Shown here: piece after piece, positions 8,460 through 17,139 of the stretch
Position numbering within the stretch: position 1 is the first letter of the stretch
Layout: each line of letters starts with the position of its first letter
DNA from: Streptomyces soli
Lineage (GTDB): Bacteria > Actinomycetota > Actinomycetes > Streptomycetales > Streptomycetaceae
Reading direction: 5' to 3'
Assembly (NCBI RefSeq): GCF_003999195.1
Contig: NZ_RJVR01000294.1
Coordinates: 1 to 64,000 of the forward strand
Length of the DNA: 64,000 nt
The notes under the pieces: generated by a model
What the model saw: the letters and a program-made list of their open reading frames with translations, nothing else
The model's database searches: none
Told to the model about the DNA's origin: nothing
Made by a program: the position numbers and the translations under genes

Positions 8460-9437
8460 ATGTTCGCCTACGCCGTTCGGCGCCTGATCATCTCGATTCC
8501 GGTGCTGCTGACCTCCACCTTCCTGGTGTTCCTCATGGTGTCGCTGTCCGGCGACCCGCTCGCCGACCTGCGCGCGCGACAACCTCCCCCGCCGGAGTCC
8601 GTGCTCCGCGCCCAGGCCCACGAGCTCCGGCTGGACCAGCCGATGCTGGAACGCTACTGGCACTGGATCAGCGGAATCCCGCGCGGCGACTTCGGTCCCT
8701 CGGTACAGAACATCAACATCGGGCACGAGCTCTGGATCCGCTTCGGGGTGACGATGCGGCTGGTGCTGCTCGCCGTCCTGCTCGCCGCCATCATCGCGGG
8801 CGTCGTCGGCGTCGTGAGCGCGGCCAAGCAGTACTCGCCGACCGACTACGCCCTGACCGGACTGGGTTTCCTGTTCCTCGCGATGCCGGTCTTCTGGTTC
8901 GCGATCCTGCTCAAGCAACTCGCGGTGAACATCAACCTGCAGACCGGTCACACCATCTTCTACACGATCGGCGACAGGTCGATCGAGACCACCGGGGGGT
9001 TGGCGGCACAGATCGGCGACATCGCCGGGCATCTCATCCTGCCCACCATCGTGCTGGCGATCACCTCGTTCGCCTCATGGAGCCGGTTCAACCGCGCGTC
9101 CATGCTCGAAGTGCTCAGCAGCGACTACGTCCTGCTGGCCAGGGCGAAGGGCCTGCCCCGACGGCAGGTGCTGGTGCGCCATGCGCTGCGCACCGCGCTC
9201 GCGCCCATGGTGACCGTGATGTCGATGGACTTCGCCGCCTTCTTCTCCGGCGCGATCGTGACCGAGACCGTGTTCCAGTGGCACGGCATGGGGGACCTCC
9301 TGCTTACCTCCATCCAGCTCCGTGACGTCTATCCGGTACTGGCCTGGCTGCTCATCGCGGGTAGTGCGGTGATCCTGATGAACCTGATAGCCGACCTGCT
9401 CTACGCCCTACTCGACCCGAGGATCCGCTATGCCTAG
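8460..9437 (+). CDS. ABC peptide transporter permease (DppB/OppB type)
   Basis: 325 aa. ATG at 8460 with GAAGGAG 8 bases upstream; the longer frame from 8412 lacks an RBS. Typical OppB architecture: first membrane helix RLIISIPVLLTSTFLVFLMV, a long extracellular loop, then five helices. The EAA loop (YVLLARAKGLPRRQVLVRHA, about residues 222-241) contacts the ATPases. Overlaps the next permease by 8 bases. Part of the five-gene transporter 6535-12532. Confidence 0.92.
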   Translation: MFAYAVRRLIISIPVLLTSTFLVFLMVSLSGDPLADLRARQPPPPESVLRAQAHELRLDQPMLERYWHWISGIPRGDFGPSVQNINIGHELWIRFGVTMRLVLLAVLLAAIIAGVVGVVSAAKQYSPTDYALTGLGFLFLAMPVFWFAILLKQLAVNINLQTGHTIFYTIGDRSIETTGGLAAQIGDIAGHLILPTIVLAITSFASWSRFNRASMLEVLSSDYVLLARAKGLPRRQVLVRHALRTALAPMVTVMSMDFAAFFSGAIVTETVFQWHGMGDLLLTSIQLRDVYPVLAWLLIAGSAVILMNLIADLLYALLDPRIRYA

Positions 9438-10398
9438 CTCTCAGCCGCAGGAGGATCACGGGCCACGCGCAGTGCGGGTGGCGCCGACCACAGGCCCCTC
9501 CCAAGGGCCCGCACGCCCGGACCGCGAGTTCACCGTCGAGGCACGTTCGCAAAGCCGCCTGATCCTGCGCCGCTTCCTGCGGCACAAGCTCGCGGTTGCC
9601 AGCCTGGTGGTCTTCATCGCGGTGGTGCTGTTCGCCTTCGCCGGCGGGGCGGTCTGGCACTACTCCTACGACCAGCTGACACCGGACATCTCGGTGCCAC
9701 CTTCCCTCCGGCATCCTTTCGGCACCGACTCGACCGGTATCGACCTGATGGCCATGGTGATGAGAGGGACCCAACGGTCGCTGGAGATCGCGCTGTTCGT
9801 GGCCCTCACCGCGACCTGCGTCGGCACCGTCTACGGGGCGATAGCCGGCTACTACCGGGGTGTGTACGACACGCTCATGATGCGGTTCGTGGACCTGGTC
9901 CTCACCTTCCCGACCATCGCGGTCGCCGCCATCCTCGGATCCCAGGTGGGTACGTCCGCCGGCAGCTGGTTCTTCATCGGGATCATTCTCGCGGCGCTCA
10001 CCTGGCCGATCGTCGCCCGGGTCGTCCGAGGCTCGGTCCTGTCCCTGCGGGAGAAGGAGTTCATCGAGGCTGCTCGCGCGCTCGGGGCGCGGGACCGGCG
10101 GATCATCTTCGGTCACCTCGTGCCCAATGTGATGGGCCCGGTCATCGTGAGCGTCACCATCCTCGTCGCGACGGCGATCCTGTCCGAGACCGGCCTGTCC
10201 TTCATCGGATTCGGGGTGCGGCCGCCGGACACCTCCCTCGGCCTGCTGGTGAGCCAGGCGCAGACCGCTGTGTCCACCCGGCCCTGGCTGTTCTACTTTC
10301 CGGGAGCCTTCATCATCCTCATCGTCCTCAGCATCAACTTCATCGGCGACGGCCTGCGGGACGCGTTCGACCCGACCACGACGAGGGTGCGCTCATGA
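9430..10398 (+). CDS. ABC peptide transporter permease (DppC/OppC type)
   Basis: 322 aa. About 40 cytoplasmic residues precede the first helix (LAVASLVVFIAVVLFAFAGG), followed by the OppC N-terminal loop (HPFGTDSTGIDLMAMVMRGT) and a binding-protein-dependent transport domain with EAA motif (FIEAARALGARDRRIIFGH). ATG lies inside the end of the OppB-like gene and its stop overlaps the ATPase start (ATGA), so the transporter is translationally coupled. Forms the membrane channel with the preceding permease. Confidence 0.92.
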   Translation: MPSSQPQEDHGPRAVRVAPTTGPSQGPARPDREFTVEARSQSRLILRRFLRHKLAVASLVVFIAVVLFAFAGGAVWHYSYDQLTPDISVPPSLRHPFGTDSTGIDLMAMVMRGTQRSLEIALFVALTATCVGTVYGAIAGYYRGVYDTLMMRFVDLVLTFPTIAVAAILGSQVGTSAGSWFFIGIILAALTWPIVARVVRGSVLSLREKEFIEAARALGARDRRIIFGHLVPNVMGPVIVSVTILVATAILSETGLSFIGFGVRPPDTSLGLLVSQAQTAVSTRPWLFYFPGAFIILIVLSINFIGDGLRDAFDPTTTRVRS

Positions 10399-11462
10399 CC
10401 ACTGAGTTGACCGCCGGGACACCGGCCGCGGACGAGAGTGCGGACGTGCTGGTCGTCGAGGACCTGACGGTGAGCTTTCCCACCGACGACGGGCCTGTCC
10501 AGGCCGTCCGCGGGGTGAGCTACCGCCTTCGAGAGCGCGAGATCCTCGGCATCGTCGGCGAGTCGGGGTCCGGCAAGTCGGTGACGTCGATGGCCATCAT
10601 GGGTCTGCTGCCCCGGTCGGCACGGATCACCGGCTCGATCCGGTTCCGCGGACAGGAGCTTGTCGGCCTCCGGGAGAGCGGGCTCAACAAACTCCGCGGC
10701 AGCAAGATCGCTATGATCTTCCAGGACCCCATGACCTCGCTGAACCCGGTCTACACGATCGGTTACCAGCTGGCCGAGACCATACTGGCCCACAACAACG
10801 TGTCGAAGGCACAGGCCCGTAAGCGGTCGGTGGAGTTGCTCGACGCCGTCGGCATCCCCAACCCGGGTCAGCGGGTGGACAGCTACCCGCACGAGCTGTC
10901 CGGCGGGGTGCGGCAGCGGGTCGTCATCGCCATCGCCATGGCCAACAGGCCCGACGTGATCATCGCTGACGAGCCCACCACCGCGCTCGACGTGACGGTG
11001 CAGTCCCAGGTACTCGACGCGCTGCGGACCGCGCAGCAGGAGACCGGCGCGGCCATGGTCCTCATCACGCACGACCTCGGTGTCGTCGCCGGGCAGGCCG
11101 ACCGGGTCCTCGTGATGTACGCGGGCAAGCCGGTGGAGATCGGCGACGTGGAGGACATCTACTACCGGCCGCGCATGCCCTACACCATGGGCCTCCTGGG
11201 CAGCGTGCCACGCCTGGACGCCGGCAGGTCGCGGCGGCTGCTGCCGATCCTCGGCTCACCGCCGTCTCTGCTCAACCTTCCCGCCGGATGCCCCTTCACC
11301 CCCCGGTGCCCGATGGCCAGGGACAGGTGCGAAACCGAGGAGCCCGCTCTCACGGACGCCACCTCGCGGCGGCACCGCGCCGCCTGTCACTTCTCCGAAG
11401 AGCTGGCCGACGTGCGGCCGCACGACCTGTTCGCACCCACCGCCGAAGGAGACCTCCCGTGA
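10395..11462 (+). CDS. ABC peptide transporter ATPase (DppD/OppD type)
   Basis: 355 aa. Walker A GIVGESGSGKSVTS (about residue 51), Q-loop FQDPMTSLNPV, signature LSGGVRQRVVIA, Walker B VIIADEPTTALD and H-loop LITHDLGVV are all present. The signature Gln is read as GGVRQR rather than GGMRQR, a small change. The C-terminal oligopeptide extension has the Cys-rich CPFTPRCPMARDRC and a late AACHF that bind an iron-sulfur cluster in some family members. Energises uptake together with the next ATPase. Confidence 0.92.
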   Translation: MTTELTAGTPAADESADVLVVEDLTVSFPTDDGPVQAVRGVSYRLREREILGIVGESGSGKSVTSMAIMGLLPRSARITGSIRFRGQELVGLRESGLNKLRGSKIAMIFQDPMTSLNPVYTIGYQLAETILAHNNVSKAQARKRSVELLDAVGIPNPGQRVDSYPHELSGGVRQRVVIAIAMANRPDVIIADEPTTALDVTVQSQVLDALRTAQQETGAAMVLITHDLGVVAGQADRVLVMYAGKPVEIGDVEDIYYRPRMPYTMGLLGSVPRLDAGRSRRLLPILGSPPSLLNLPAGCPFTPRCPMARDRCETEEPALTDATSRRHRAACHFSEELADVRPHDLFAPTAEGDLP

Positions 11463-12532
11463 CGGCCCTTGATCACAACGCGGCCATCCCGAACGCCGTG
11501 CCGTCCGGGCCGACCGGCCCCACCAAGCCGATCTTGTCGGTACGGGACCTGGTGGTGCACTTCCCGGTGCGCGGCCGGGGCCTGCTGGGCCGGACGAAGG
11601 GCACCGTGCACGCCGTGTGCGACGTCTCGTTCGAGATCTACCCCGGCGAGACGCTGGGCCTGGTCGGCGAGTCCGGCTGCGGAAAGTCGACCACCAGCCG
11701 CGCCGTCCTCGGGTTGCGCCGTGCCACCTCGGGTCAGGTCGTCTTCGAAGAGCAGGACATCGCGGAACTGTCCGCTAACCGGCTGCGGCGGCTGCGCCGG
11801 CAGATGCAGATCGTATTCCAGGACCCGATGGCCTCGCTGGACCCCCGACTCACGGTCCACGAGATAATCGCCGAGCCGCTGCGCATCCACCGGCTGCACG
11901 CCGCCGACCGGGCACGGTACGTCGCCGACCTCATGCAGACGGTCGGGCTCAACTCCGAGCACGGCAACCGGTACCCGCACGAGTTCTCCGGCGGGCAGCG
12001 GCAGCGCATCGGCATCGCCCGCGCTCTCGCCCTCGAACCGAAGCTCCTCGTCCTCGACGAACCGGTGTCCGCGCTCGACGTGTCCATCCAGGCCGGCGTG
12101 GTCAACCTGCTCGAAGACCTACAGCGCCGGCTCGGGCTCGCCTACCTGTTCGTGGCACACGACCTGTCCGTGGTGCGTCACGTCGCGGACCGGGTCGCGG
12201 TCATGTACCTCGGGCGGATCGTCGAGACCGGCAAGAGCGAGGAGTTGTTCGCCAATCCGGCGCACCCGTACACACAGGCGCTCATCTCGGCCATCCCGAT
12301 CCCGGATCCCCGCAAGGAAAGGGCACGCCGGCGAATCGTCGTGAGCGGGGAGATGCCGAGTCCGACGGACCCGCCGTCCGGGTGCCGGTTCCGGACCCGC
12401 TGCCCGCTGTTCGCCAACCGGCTTGACGACTCCGAGCGGACCCGCTGCCAGCAGGAGGTGCCGGAACTCGCCGAACGCGGCCAGGGCCATCCGGTGGCGT
12501 GTCACTTCGCCGAAGCCGTCCCGGTCCTGTGA
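11459..12532 (+). CDS. ABC peptide transporter ATPase (DppF/OppF type)
   Basis: 357 aa. GTG at 11459 overlaps the previous stop (GTGA) and a GAAGGAG lies just upstream, so this start is preferred to an upstream in-frame one. Walker A LVGESGCGKSTTSR, Q-loop FQDPMASLDPR, signature FSGGQRQRIGIA, Walker B LLVLDEPVSALD, H-loop FVAHDLSVV, and the OppF C-terminal Cys motif CRFRTRCPLFAN. Complete second nucleotide-binding subunit. Followed after 27 bases by the dipeptidase, which probably shares the transcript. Confidence 0.92.
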   Translation: MTALDHNAAIPNAVPSGPTGPTKPILSVRDLVVHFPVRGRGLLGRTKGTVHAVCDVSFEIYPGETLGLVGESGCGKSTTSRAVLGLRRATSGQVVFEEQDIAELSANRLRRLRRQMQIVFQDPMASLDPRLTVHEIIAEPLRIHRLHAADRARYVADLMQTVGLNSEHGNRYPHEFSGGQRQRIGIARALALEPKLLVLDEPVSALDVSIQAGVVNLLEDLQRRLGLAYLFVAHDLSVVRHVADRVAVMYLGRIVETGKSEELFANPAHPYTQALISAIPIPDPRKERARRRIVVSGEMPSPTDPPSGCRFRTRCPLFANRLDDSERTRCQQEVPELAERGQGHPVACHFAEAVPVL

Positions 12533-12559
12533 GTCATCCCCGAAGGAAGTGAGGTCACC

Positions 12560-13612
12560 GTGGACACCAGGGACGACTGGCGCGCGCTACACCGGGATGC
12601 CGTGGTCGCCGACACACACAACGATCTGCTCATGGCCGTGGTCGCTCGGCCGGTGCCGCGATGGGGGTCCTACTTCCGTGAACGCTGGCTGCCGCAACTG
12701 CGAGCGGGCGGTGTGGATCTCCAGGTGCTGCCGGTGTTCATCGGCGACGAGTACCGGCCTGAGGGCGCGCTTCGTCAGACGCTGCGAATGATCGAGGCCG
12801 CCCATCGGCTGGCCGGCGAGAACCAGGACTCCGTCGCATTGTGCCGGGACGGTGCCGAGGTGGACGCAGCCCTGGCCGCCGGCCGGATCGCGCTCGTCCT
12901 GGCGCTGGAAAGTGCTCCGGGAGTAAGTGACAACATCGAACTGCTGGAGACGATGCACCGGCTCGGGGTTCGGGTCGCCTCCCTCGCGCACCTCGGCCGT
13001 GCGGCCCTCGCCGATGGCAGCGCCGAAGACGGCACCCGCAGCCGGCTCACCCGGGCTGGGGTCGAGGCCGTCGGCGAGATGGAACGCATGGGTATGACTT
13101 TCGACGTCAGCCATCTCGGGGCGGCCGGCGTCGAGCACGTTCTGGAGATCTCGACCCGACCGGTGCTGGCCACCCACTCCTCCGCCCGTGCGCTGCGCGA
13201 CCACCACCGGAATCTCACCGATGACCAGATCGCCGGCATCTCCCGGCTCGGCGGTGTGGTCTGCGTCAACTTCTTCGCGCCGTACCTGCATGAGACCGAT
13301 CACACCCTGGACCGTCTCGTCGACCACCTCGAGCATGTGGCCGCCGTCGCCGGCGTCGACCACGTCGGTCTCGGCCCTGACTTCATCCAGGAGGTATTCG
13401 CCGACACGACCCCGCCCTGCTGCGAGCTCGACGCCTACGGCCCAATCACCTACCTTCCCGGTCTGGAGGGCCCGTCGGGGCTACCCCTGGTCACCGAGGC
13501 GCTCATCCGCCGCGGTTGGCCGGCCGAGGACATAGTGAAGGTGCTCGGTGCCAACGTGGTACGGCTGTTCCGCAACGAACTTGGCCGTGCGGTAGACACC
13601 TCACGGCGCTAA
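12560..13612 (+). CDS. Membrane dipeptidase-type (M19) metallopeptidase
   Basis: 350 aa. GTG start preceded by GAAGGAAGTGAGG. Zinc ligands of the renal dipeptidase family are visible: His-x-Asp in VVADTHNDLL (~residues 20-22), Glu in LALESAPG (~115), His in DVSHLGAAG and in LATHSSARAL, and the final Asp in HVGLGPDF. No signal peptide, so cytoplasmic. M19 enzymes cleave dipeptides and tolerate D-residues or imino acids. Directly downstream of the peptide importer it would split imported dipeptides, feeding the racemase/cyclodeaminase pair on the opposite strand. Confidence 0.88.
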   Translation: MDTRDDWRALHRDAVVADTHNDLLMAVVARPVPRWGSYFRERWLPQLRAGGVDLQVLPVFIGDEYRPEGALRQTLRMIEAAHRLAGENQDSVALCRDGAEVDAALAAGRIALVLALESAPGVSDNIELLETMHRLGVRVASLAHLGRAALADGSAEDGTRSRLTRAGVEAVGEMERMGMTFDVSHLGAAGVEHVLEISTRPVLATHSSARALRDHHRNLTDDQIAGISRLGGVVCVNFFAPYLHETDHTLDRLVDHLEHVAAVAGVDHVGLGPDFIQEVFADTTPPCCELDAYGPITYLPGLEGPSGLPLVTEALIRRGWPAEDIVKVLGANVVRLFRNELGRAVDTSRR

Positions 13613-13616
13613 CTCG

Positions 13617-13958
13617 TCAAGCGGCGGCTGCGAGATCGCTCCTTGACTCGTTGTGTGTTTCAGCTTCCGCAGCGGACGTCGGTCTCCGGAGCGATGACGT
13701 CCGGAATTCTTCGGTCAGTCCGTAGTCGATGTCCCCCGTCCGGGCGGCCGCGAGGACACGGCGATGGGTGAGATCGAGGCGGGCATCGACGTACACGGTC
13801 TGCGTGGCCAGGCGCTCTGTACAGGCTTGCCCGCCGTTCGCGCTCTGGTCGTGCGCGTCGGGGCACTCGTTCGAGGGAACAGCGGGTCGTTGCTCGGGCG
13901 GGTACTGCTGTCGCGGATATCGTCCTGCCCGGCCGGCCGCGTACTGCCGCTCGCGGGG
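13617..13958 (-). pseudogene. Unidentified gene fragment, 3' part
   Basis: The minus strand stays open for 113 codons between two stops with plausible codon use (e.g. RERQYAAGRAGRYPRQQY, TQTVYVDARLDLTHRRVL, ARTGDIDYGLTEEF) but has no convincing start and no family I recognise. Tail-to-tail with the dipeptidase gene, with stops 5 bases apart. Probably the 3' end of a truncated gene; it could be non-coding. Confidence 0.25.
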
Positions 13959-14061
13959 TCAAGGTCTTTCGAAGCCCGCGCTCCCAGCTCTCCGTTCCGT
14001 CGTGTCAGCGGCAGTCGTACGAGCCGGTCGGGGGCGTGGCCCGGCTGGCAGGGGATACGTC

Positions 14062-14389
14062 ATGCCGAAGTACCCGTCCACGGCCGCCCAGGCCGCCCGC
14101 AGTGACACCGCTGACAAGCGGGACGCCCCGGTGACCAGCACCTCGTACACGGACACCACGGCCGTCGCGGGCACCGCGTACACCTACACCGTGTACGCCG
14201 AGGACACCTCCGGTAACTCTTCCAACGCCGCGGACACCGCCACCGCGACCGTCCCGGTCACCGCCAACACGCCGGCCGCCCCGACCGCGCTCACCACCAC
14301 CGGCAAGGTCTACCTGTCCTGAGCGGGCTACATGGTCTACCCCTCGGCCGGCTCCGGCACCGAGGGCACCTACCCGGTCGCCGCCTGAC
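14062..14389 (+). pseudogene. Fibronectin type III domain fragment of a secreted protein
   Basis: From 14107 the frame reads TADKRDAPVTSTSYTDTTA, VAGTAYTYTVYAEDTSGNSS and NAADTATATVPVT: the second half of an FnIII module as found in Streptomyces glycanases. A TGA at 14320 interrupts; beyond it the same frame continues with Gly/Ser-rich sequence to TGA at 14387-14389. No signal peptide or catalytic part. A strong hairpin with T-rich tail follows at 14435, the probable original terminator. Confidence 0.5.
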
Positions 14390-14434
14390 GTGGACGTCCG
14401 GAAGGGACATGTAGGCAACCCGCACCCCCAATCC

Positions 14435-14475
14435 GGCGCCGGCCAGGTCCCCCGTCCTGGCCGGCGCCTTCTTCA
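14435..14475 (+). terminator. Rho-independent-type terminator
   Basis: GGCGCCGGCCAGG (14435-14447) pairs perfectly with CCTGGCCGGCGCC (14456-14468) over an 8-base loop and is followed by TTCTTC. It fits a terminator for the gene whose remnant is the FnIII fragment. Confidence 0.65.
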
Positions 14476-14776
14476 TACGACCTGAGACAACGCCGCGTCC
14501 CACACCATGCCCAGGCGGGTCTGTTCCCCACCGTCGAGTCATGACCGTAGGACTCCTCAGTGACGTCCTCGTAGCCGGGCCCGCCGGGGCCCGGGTGACC
14601 GGGCCCCGGCGGGAGGTGGTCAGTGCTCGGCGCGGTGGAGTGCCAGGGCGAGCAGACGGACCCCCGTCCCACCGGCACGTCACAGCCCTGCGACATCCGG
14701 TCCCGTATGCGACGCTGGAAGAGCCAACCGGGCCTGTCTGATCCCCGTGCGGCCCGGCCGACGTAGGGACATTGCC

Positions 14777-15424
14777 ATGCCCCAGCGCCTGTTCTTCCCC
14801 TCTCGTACCGTGCCGGCGGCGCTCGTCGGCGCCGCCCTCGCCGTCGGGCTGTCGGCGCCCGGCGCGCTCGCCGCCCCCTCCGGACCGGCCTCGGCACGCC
14901 CCCAGGCCGTCACCCGCGTCCAGGCGGCCACGCTGTCGATACCCGCCATCGGCGTGTCCGGCCTGTCTGTGGTCCCGTACCAGGGCAGTCCCGACGACGC
15001 GCCGGGCACCCGGATTCAGGACCAGGGCGTGGCCGCCAGCCCGCACGGTCCTGGCGGCGGGGTCGGCCCCGGCGACGTGGGCAACTACATCGTGACCGGG
15101 CACCGCGTCACGGCGGGCGGACCGCTGCGGGCGCTGCCGTCGCTGCCGACGGGCGCGTCCGTGTTCGTGACCGCCGGCGGTGTGACGTACGAGTACACGA
15201 TCACCTCGACCCGGACGACCTCCTTCCGGTCGCAGGCCTCCATGAACGCGCAGCGCGCCGCTGTCCCCGGCTCTCCCGGCGCCGCCCCCGCCCGGGCGAT
15301 GATCACCGTGACCACCTGCCTCACGCCCGAGGACCACGCGGCGGGCAACTTCTGGCGGGACGCGCAGAACAACCCCGAACACCGTATCGACAAGATCGGC
15401 GTCCTCACCGCCACCAAGCGCTGA
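14777..15424 (+). CDS. Sortase (class E/F type transpeptidase)
   Basis: 215 aa. ATG at 14777; the in-frame extension upstream lacks a signal. A signal peptide or N-terminal anchor (VPAALVGAALAVGLSAPGALA, about residues 12-32) precedes a sortase domain: LSIPAIGVSGLSVVPYQG, catalytic His in NYIVTGHRVTAGG (~residue 115), Cys in MITVTTCLTPEDH (~179) and Arg in NNPEHRIDKIG (~206). Sortases join LPxT/LAxT-type surface proteins to peptidoglycan. No obvious sorting-signal substrate is adjacent, so it may be a housekeeping or orphan enzyme. The TTC of the active site and small size fit class E/F rather than A. Confidence 0.8.
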   Translation: MPQRLFFPSRTVPAALVGAALAVGLSAPGALAAPSGPASARPQAVTRVQAATLSIPAIGVSGLSVVPYQGSPDDAPGTRIQDQGVAASPHGPGGGVGPGDVGNYIVTGHRVTAGGPLRALPSLPTGASVFVTAGGVTYEYTITSTRTTSFRSQASMNAQRAAVPGSPGAAPARAMITVTTCLTPEDHAAGNFWRDAQNNPEHRIDKIGVLTATKR

Positions 15425-15751
15425 CCCTGAACGCCCCGGGTCGAATCGGACGGCGGCCACGACGGCAGCCGGCGGCGGCCTACAGGAAGAGTCGGCCGAC
15501 GTGGGGTGGTCGTCCCGGCCCGGGCCGGTGCCGAGGCCGCGTCGAGCAGTCATCCGGTCATGATTCTGCAGGGCCGGAAACGGCGCCGCGCGGTGCGTCT
15601 TATGGGGCGGCGCATCAGAGCGTGCCGTCGCGTACCCGGGCGGGCTCGCCGCCGGACGTCTTCGCCGGAGGCGAGCCACTGGCCCGTGGAGGCTTTTCGG
15701 CCGGGTACGCGCGTGGTGGCTCGTCTGGTGAGCCGCGCGCGTGATGTGGTG
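15425..15751. other. Intergenic, no gene seen
   Basis: 327 bp between the convergent sortase and cyclic amidohydrolase genes. Open frames here are shadows with Arg/Pro-rich, unbiased translations. Several GC-rich short inverted repeats could serve as a shared terminator; none has a T-tract. Confidence 0.4.
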
Positions 15752-17119
15752 TCAGGGATGGTCCGGGCGGCCGCCCGCGCCCGGTACGAAGACGCCCGCG
15801 CGTTCCCCGAACGGCTTGTGGTTCTCGGCCACCAGCGTGCCGCGCAGGTACGTGCGGACCGGGCGGCCCTTCACCCGGCGGCCGTCGAACGGGGTCCAAC
15901 CCGCCTTCGACAGGACGTCCTCGTTGCGCAGCACCCGTTCCGCGCCCGGGTCGACCATGACCAGGTCCGCGTCCGCTCCCACGGCGAGCCGGCCCTTGCG
16001 GGGCCACAGGCCGTACGTCTTCGCCGGGACTTCGCTGTAGACCCTGGCGACATCCTCGTACGTGAGGTGCCCGCGGGCCGCGGCGTCCAGCAGGAGCGCC
16101 ATCGTGCTGTCCAGGCCCGGCAGGCCGAAGTGGACGTTCCAGATGTCGCCCGCGCGCTTTTGTTCCAGGGTCGAGGGCGCGTGGTCGGTGGACATGTGGG
16201 TCAGCGTGCCCTCCCGCAGCAGCTGCCACATCTCCCGTTCGTCCTCGTCCGTGCGGGCGCGCGCGGGAGGGGTGAACTTACGGAGTGCGCCCTGGTCGAG
16301 GGCTTCGTCCTCACGCAGCAGGAAGTACTGCGGGCAGCCCTCGGCCGCGAGCCGCGCGCCCTGTGCGCGTTCCCGTGCCACGTACGCGGCGACCTCCGGG
16401 TTGCTGACGTGTGCGATGGTGGCGCGCGCCGCGGTGCGCCGCACGAGGAGTGCGGCGACGGAGGCGGCGACCAGTTCGGCGTCCCTGTTGCGCCAGTCGG
16501 CCAGCACGCCGCCGTCCGTGCGGCCCTCCGCCCTGAGCACTTCCTCGGCGGACTCGGTGAGTGATTCGTCCTCGCAGTGCAGCAGGCTCACGCCGCCGCA
16601 CAGCGCGGTCTGGGTCAGGTGTTCCTTGAGCGCGGCGGCGGTGTGGCCGGGCACGCCGTGCGTGGTGCAGGTGAAGAGCTTGAAGAACGTCACGCCCGCC
16701 GCCCACAGTGCGGGCACGGCCGACGCGCTGCCCGGCCAGGCGTGGGCGGCGAGTCCGTAGTCCACGTTCGAACGCATCCGCAGGTAGGCGCGCTTGTCGT
16801 GGAGGTCGTCGACCGTCCTGACCGGCGTGCCGTGGCTGTGCTCGACGATGGTTGTGACGCCGGAGGCCGCTGCCGCCGACGTGCCCGTCGGGAAGTCCTC
16901 CCGGTCCGTGCTGCCCGGGTCCATCAGGTGCACGTGGGTGTCGACGCCGCCCGGCAGCACCAGCAGGCCGCTCGCGTCGACCGTCTCGGCGGCCGCGGGG
17001 CGCTCGGGGCCCACGTAGGCGATCTGCCCGTCGCGTACCGCGATGTTCGCCCTGCGGCGGCCCTGCGGCGTGACCACCGTGCCGCCCGCCACCAGCAGAT
17101 CCAGTTTCGTTTCCGGCAT
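15752..17119 (-). CDS. Dihydropyrimidinase/allantoinase-type cyclic amidohydrolase
   Basis: 455 aa. ATG at 17119 with GAGG upstream; the longer frame is an artefact. Metal site: HVHLMDPG (HxH, ~residues 61-63), the carboxylated Lys in VTFFKLFTC (~150), His in SLLHCEDES and IAHVSNPE, and Asp in HMSTDHAPS (~310). This set belongs to the D-hydantoinase/allantoinase/dihydropyrimidinase group, which opens five- or six-membered cyclic ureides or imides. Last gene of the six-gene minus-strand operon starting with the MFS gene at 22878; 20 bases follow the aldehyde dehydrogenase stop. Substrate unknown; context suggests a ring-opening step in an N-heterocycle pathway. Confidence 0.85.
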   Translation of the reverse strand: MPETKLDLLVAGGTVVTPQGRRRANIAVRDGQIAYVGPERPAAAETVDASGLLVLPGGVDTHVHLMDPGSTDREDFPTGTSAAAASGVTTIVEHSHGTPVRTVDDLHDKRAYLRMRSNVDYGLAAHAWPGSASAVPALWAAGVTFFKLFTCTTHGVPGHTAAALKEHLTQTALCGGVSLLHCEDESLTESAEEVLRAEGRTDGGVLADWRNRDAELVAASVAALLVRRTAARATIAHVSNPEVAAYVARERAQGARLAAEGCPQYFLLREDEALDQGALRKFTPPARARTDEDEREMWQLLREGTLTHMSTDHAPSTLEQKRAGDIWNVHFGLPGLDSTMALLLDAAARGHLTYEDVARVYSEVPAKTYGLWPRKGRLAVGADADLVMVDPGAERVLRNEDVLSKAGWTPFDGRRVKGRPVRTYLRGTLVAENHKPFGERAGVFVPGAGGRPDHP

Positions 17120-17139
17120 AGCTCGGCCTCCTTGGCCCG

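Noticed and set aside
14291-15679. 462-codon minus-strand frame opposite the sortase gene
   Set aside because: The sortase frame on the plus strand has catalytic motifs and a signal peptide; the antisense frame is low-complexity and shadow-like.
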